The notes beneath the pieces are model-generated. The model saw only the letters and a program-made list of their open reading frames with translations. It had not been told where the DNA came from and did no database searches. From NCBI GenBank assembly GCA_026392465.1, contig JAPLCA010000024.1:48049-112048 (forward strand): a DNA stretch of 64,000 nt. The letters are read 5' to 3'. Made by a program: the position numbers and the translations under genes. Origin of the DNA: Propionibacteriales bacterium (GTDB taxonomy: Bacteria > Actinomycetota > Actinomycetes > Propionibacteriales > Nocardioidaceae). Of this stretch, positions 63,860 to 64,000 are shown piece by piece. How positions within the stretch are numbered: the stretch's first letter is position 1; the number at the start of each line of letters is the position of its first letter.

Positions 63860-64000
63860 CTAGGTGTGATGTCCAGGCAGGTTGTTGGCGATCCTGCTGA
63901 TGGGTGGCAGCGTTCCGAGAGCGGAGTGGGGCCTGTGGTGATTGTAGAAGTGGATCCAGCCTGGGAGGGCTGCTCGGCGTTCAGCTTCTGAGCCGTAGAA
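63860..64000 (-). mobile_element. IS481-family transposase, 3' end only
   Basis: The minus strand from the window edge reads FYGSEAERRAALPGWIHFYN, then HHRPHSALGTLPPISRIANN and LPGHHT before TAG at 63860-63862. The YNHHRPHSALG stretch, with the last acidic residue of the DDE triad lost off the edge, is characteristic of IS481 integrase-like transposases. The element continues beyond the window. No terminal inverted repeat could be confirmed in the 20 bases after the stop. Confidence 0.85.

Overview
The window is a very G+C-rich actinobacterial chromosome segment. GTG starts are frequent, stop/start overlaps (ATGA, GTGA) are common, and both mycothiol enzymes Mca and MshB are encoded. Much of the gene order follows the Mycobacterium tuberculosis Rv1080c-Rv1112 neighbourhood: greA, DUF4307, mca, YyaL-like, hemolysin III, short-chain Z-isoprenyl synthase, phoH2, fumarase, glpX, DUF4245, xseB/xseA, ispH, DUF6542, ychF, later mshB and its partner. 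A Nocardioidaceae-type genome (Aeromicrobium or Nocardioides relatives) is my best guess, as inference only.

Layout. 1-3.8 kb, minus strand: a molybdopterin oxidoreductase, a ferredoxin, a ferredoxin reductase broken and joined to the last codons of moaA, MoaD and a cut-off CBS protein. 3.9-13 kb: small membrane proteins, msrA, an AI-2E-type permease, ilvA, a TetR regulator, greA, mca and a YyaL-like protein. 13.3-19.7 kb: a Ski2-like helicase, hemolysin III, isoprenyl synthase, a four-unit inverted-repeat array and phoH2. 19.7-25.5 kb: a tightly coupled ABC importer operon with a degenerate ATPase. 25.5-29.1 kb: a two-unit repeat array and both fumarase classes. 29.1-38.8 kb: small enzymes, a nonsense-interrupted gene, glpX, a modABC operon with its own MerR/TOBE regulator, DUF4245 and xseAB. 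39-47.7 kb: ispH, a 5'-damaged serine hydrolase, gamma-glutamyltransferase, a deleted methyltransferase, acetyltransferases and ychF. 47.7-50.6 kb: a small accessory stretch with a FitAB-type toxin-antitoxin pair, DinB, RNase HI and a 33-residue ORF. 50.6-63.1 kb: YibE/F, a phosphotransferase, a BASS transporter, ABC-F, an S9 peptidase, mshB and VanW. The right edge holds an ArsR-type operon and the end of an IS481-family transposase.

Three themes stand out. First, roughly two dozen genes have a TANNNT hexamer ending 5-8 bases before the start codon and no Shine-Dalgarno sequence, a leaderless-promoter signature; the same signature supports very short ORFs, including one in the phoH2 leader. 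Second, intergenic gaps hold several families of long near-perfect palindromes, one of which supplies the 3' end of a CDS. Third, gene decay is visible: the ferredoxin reductase/moaA chimera, an amber-interrupted spermidine-synthase-like gene, a deleted methyltransferase and a serine hydrolase without a credible start.
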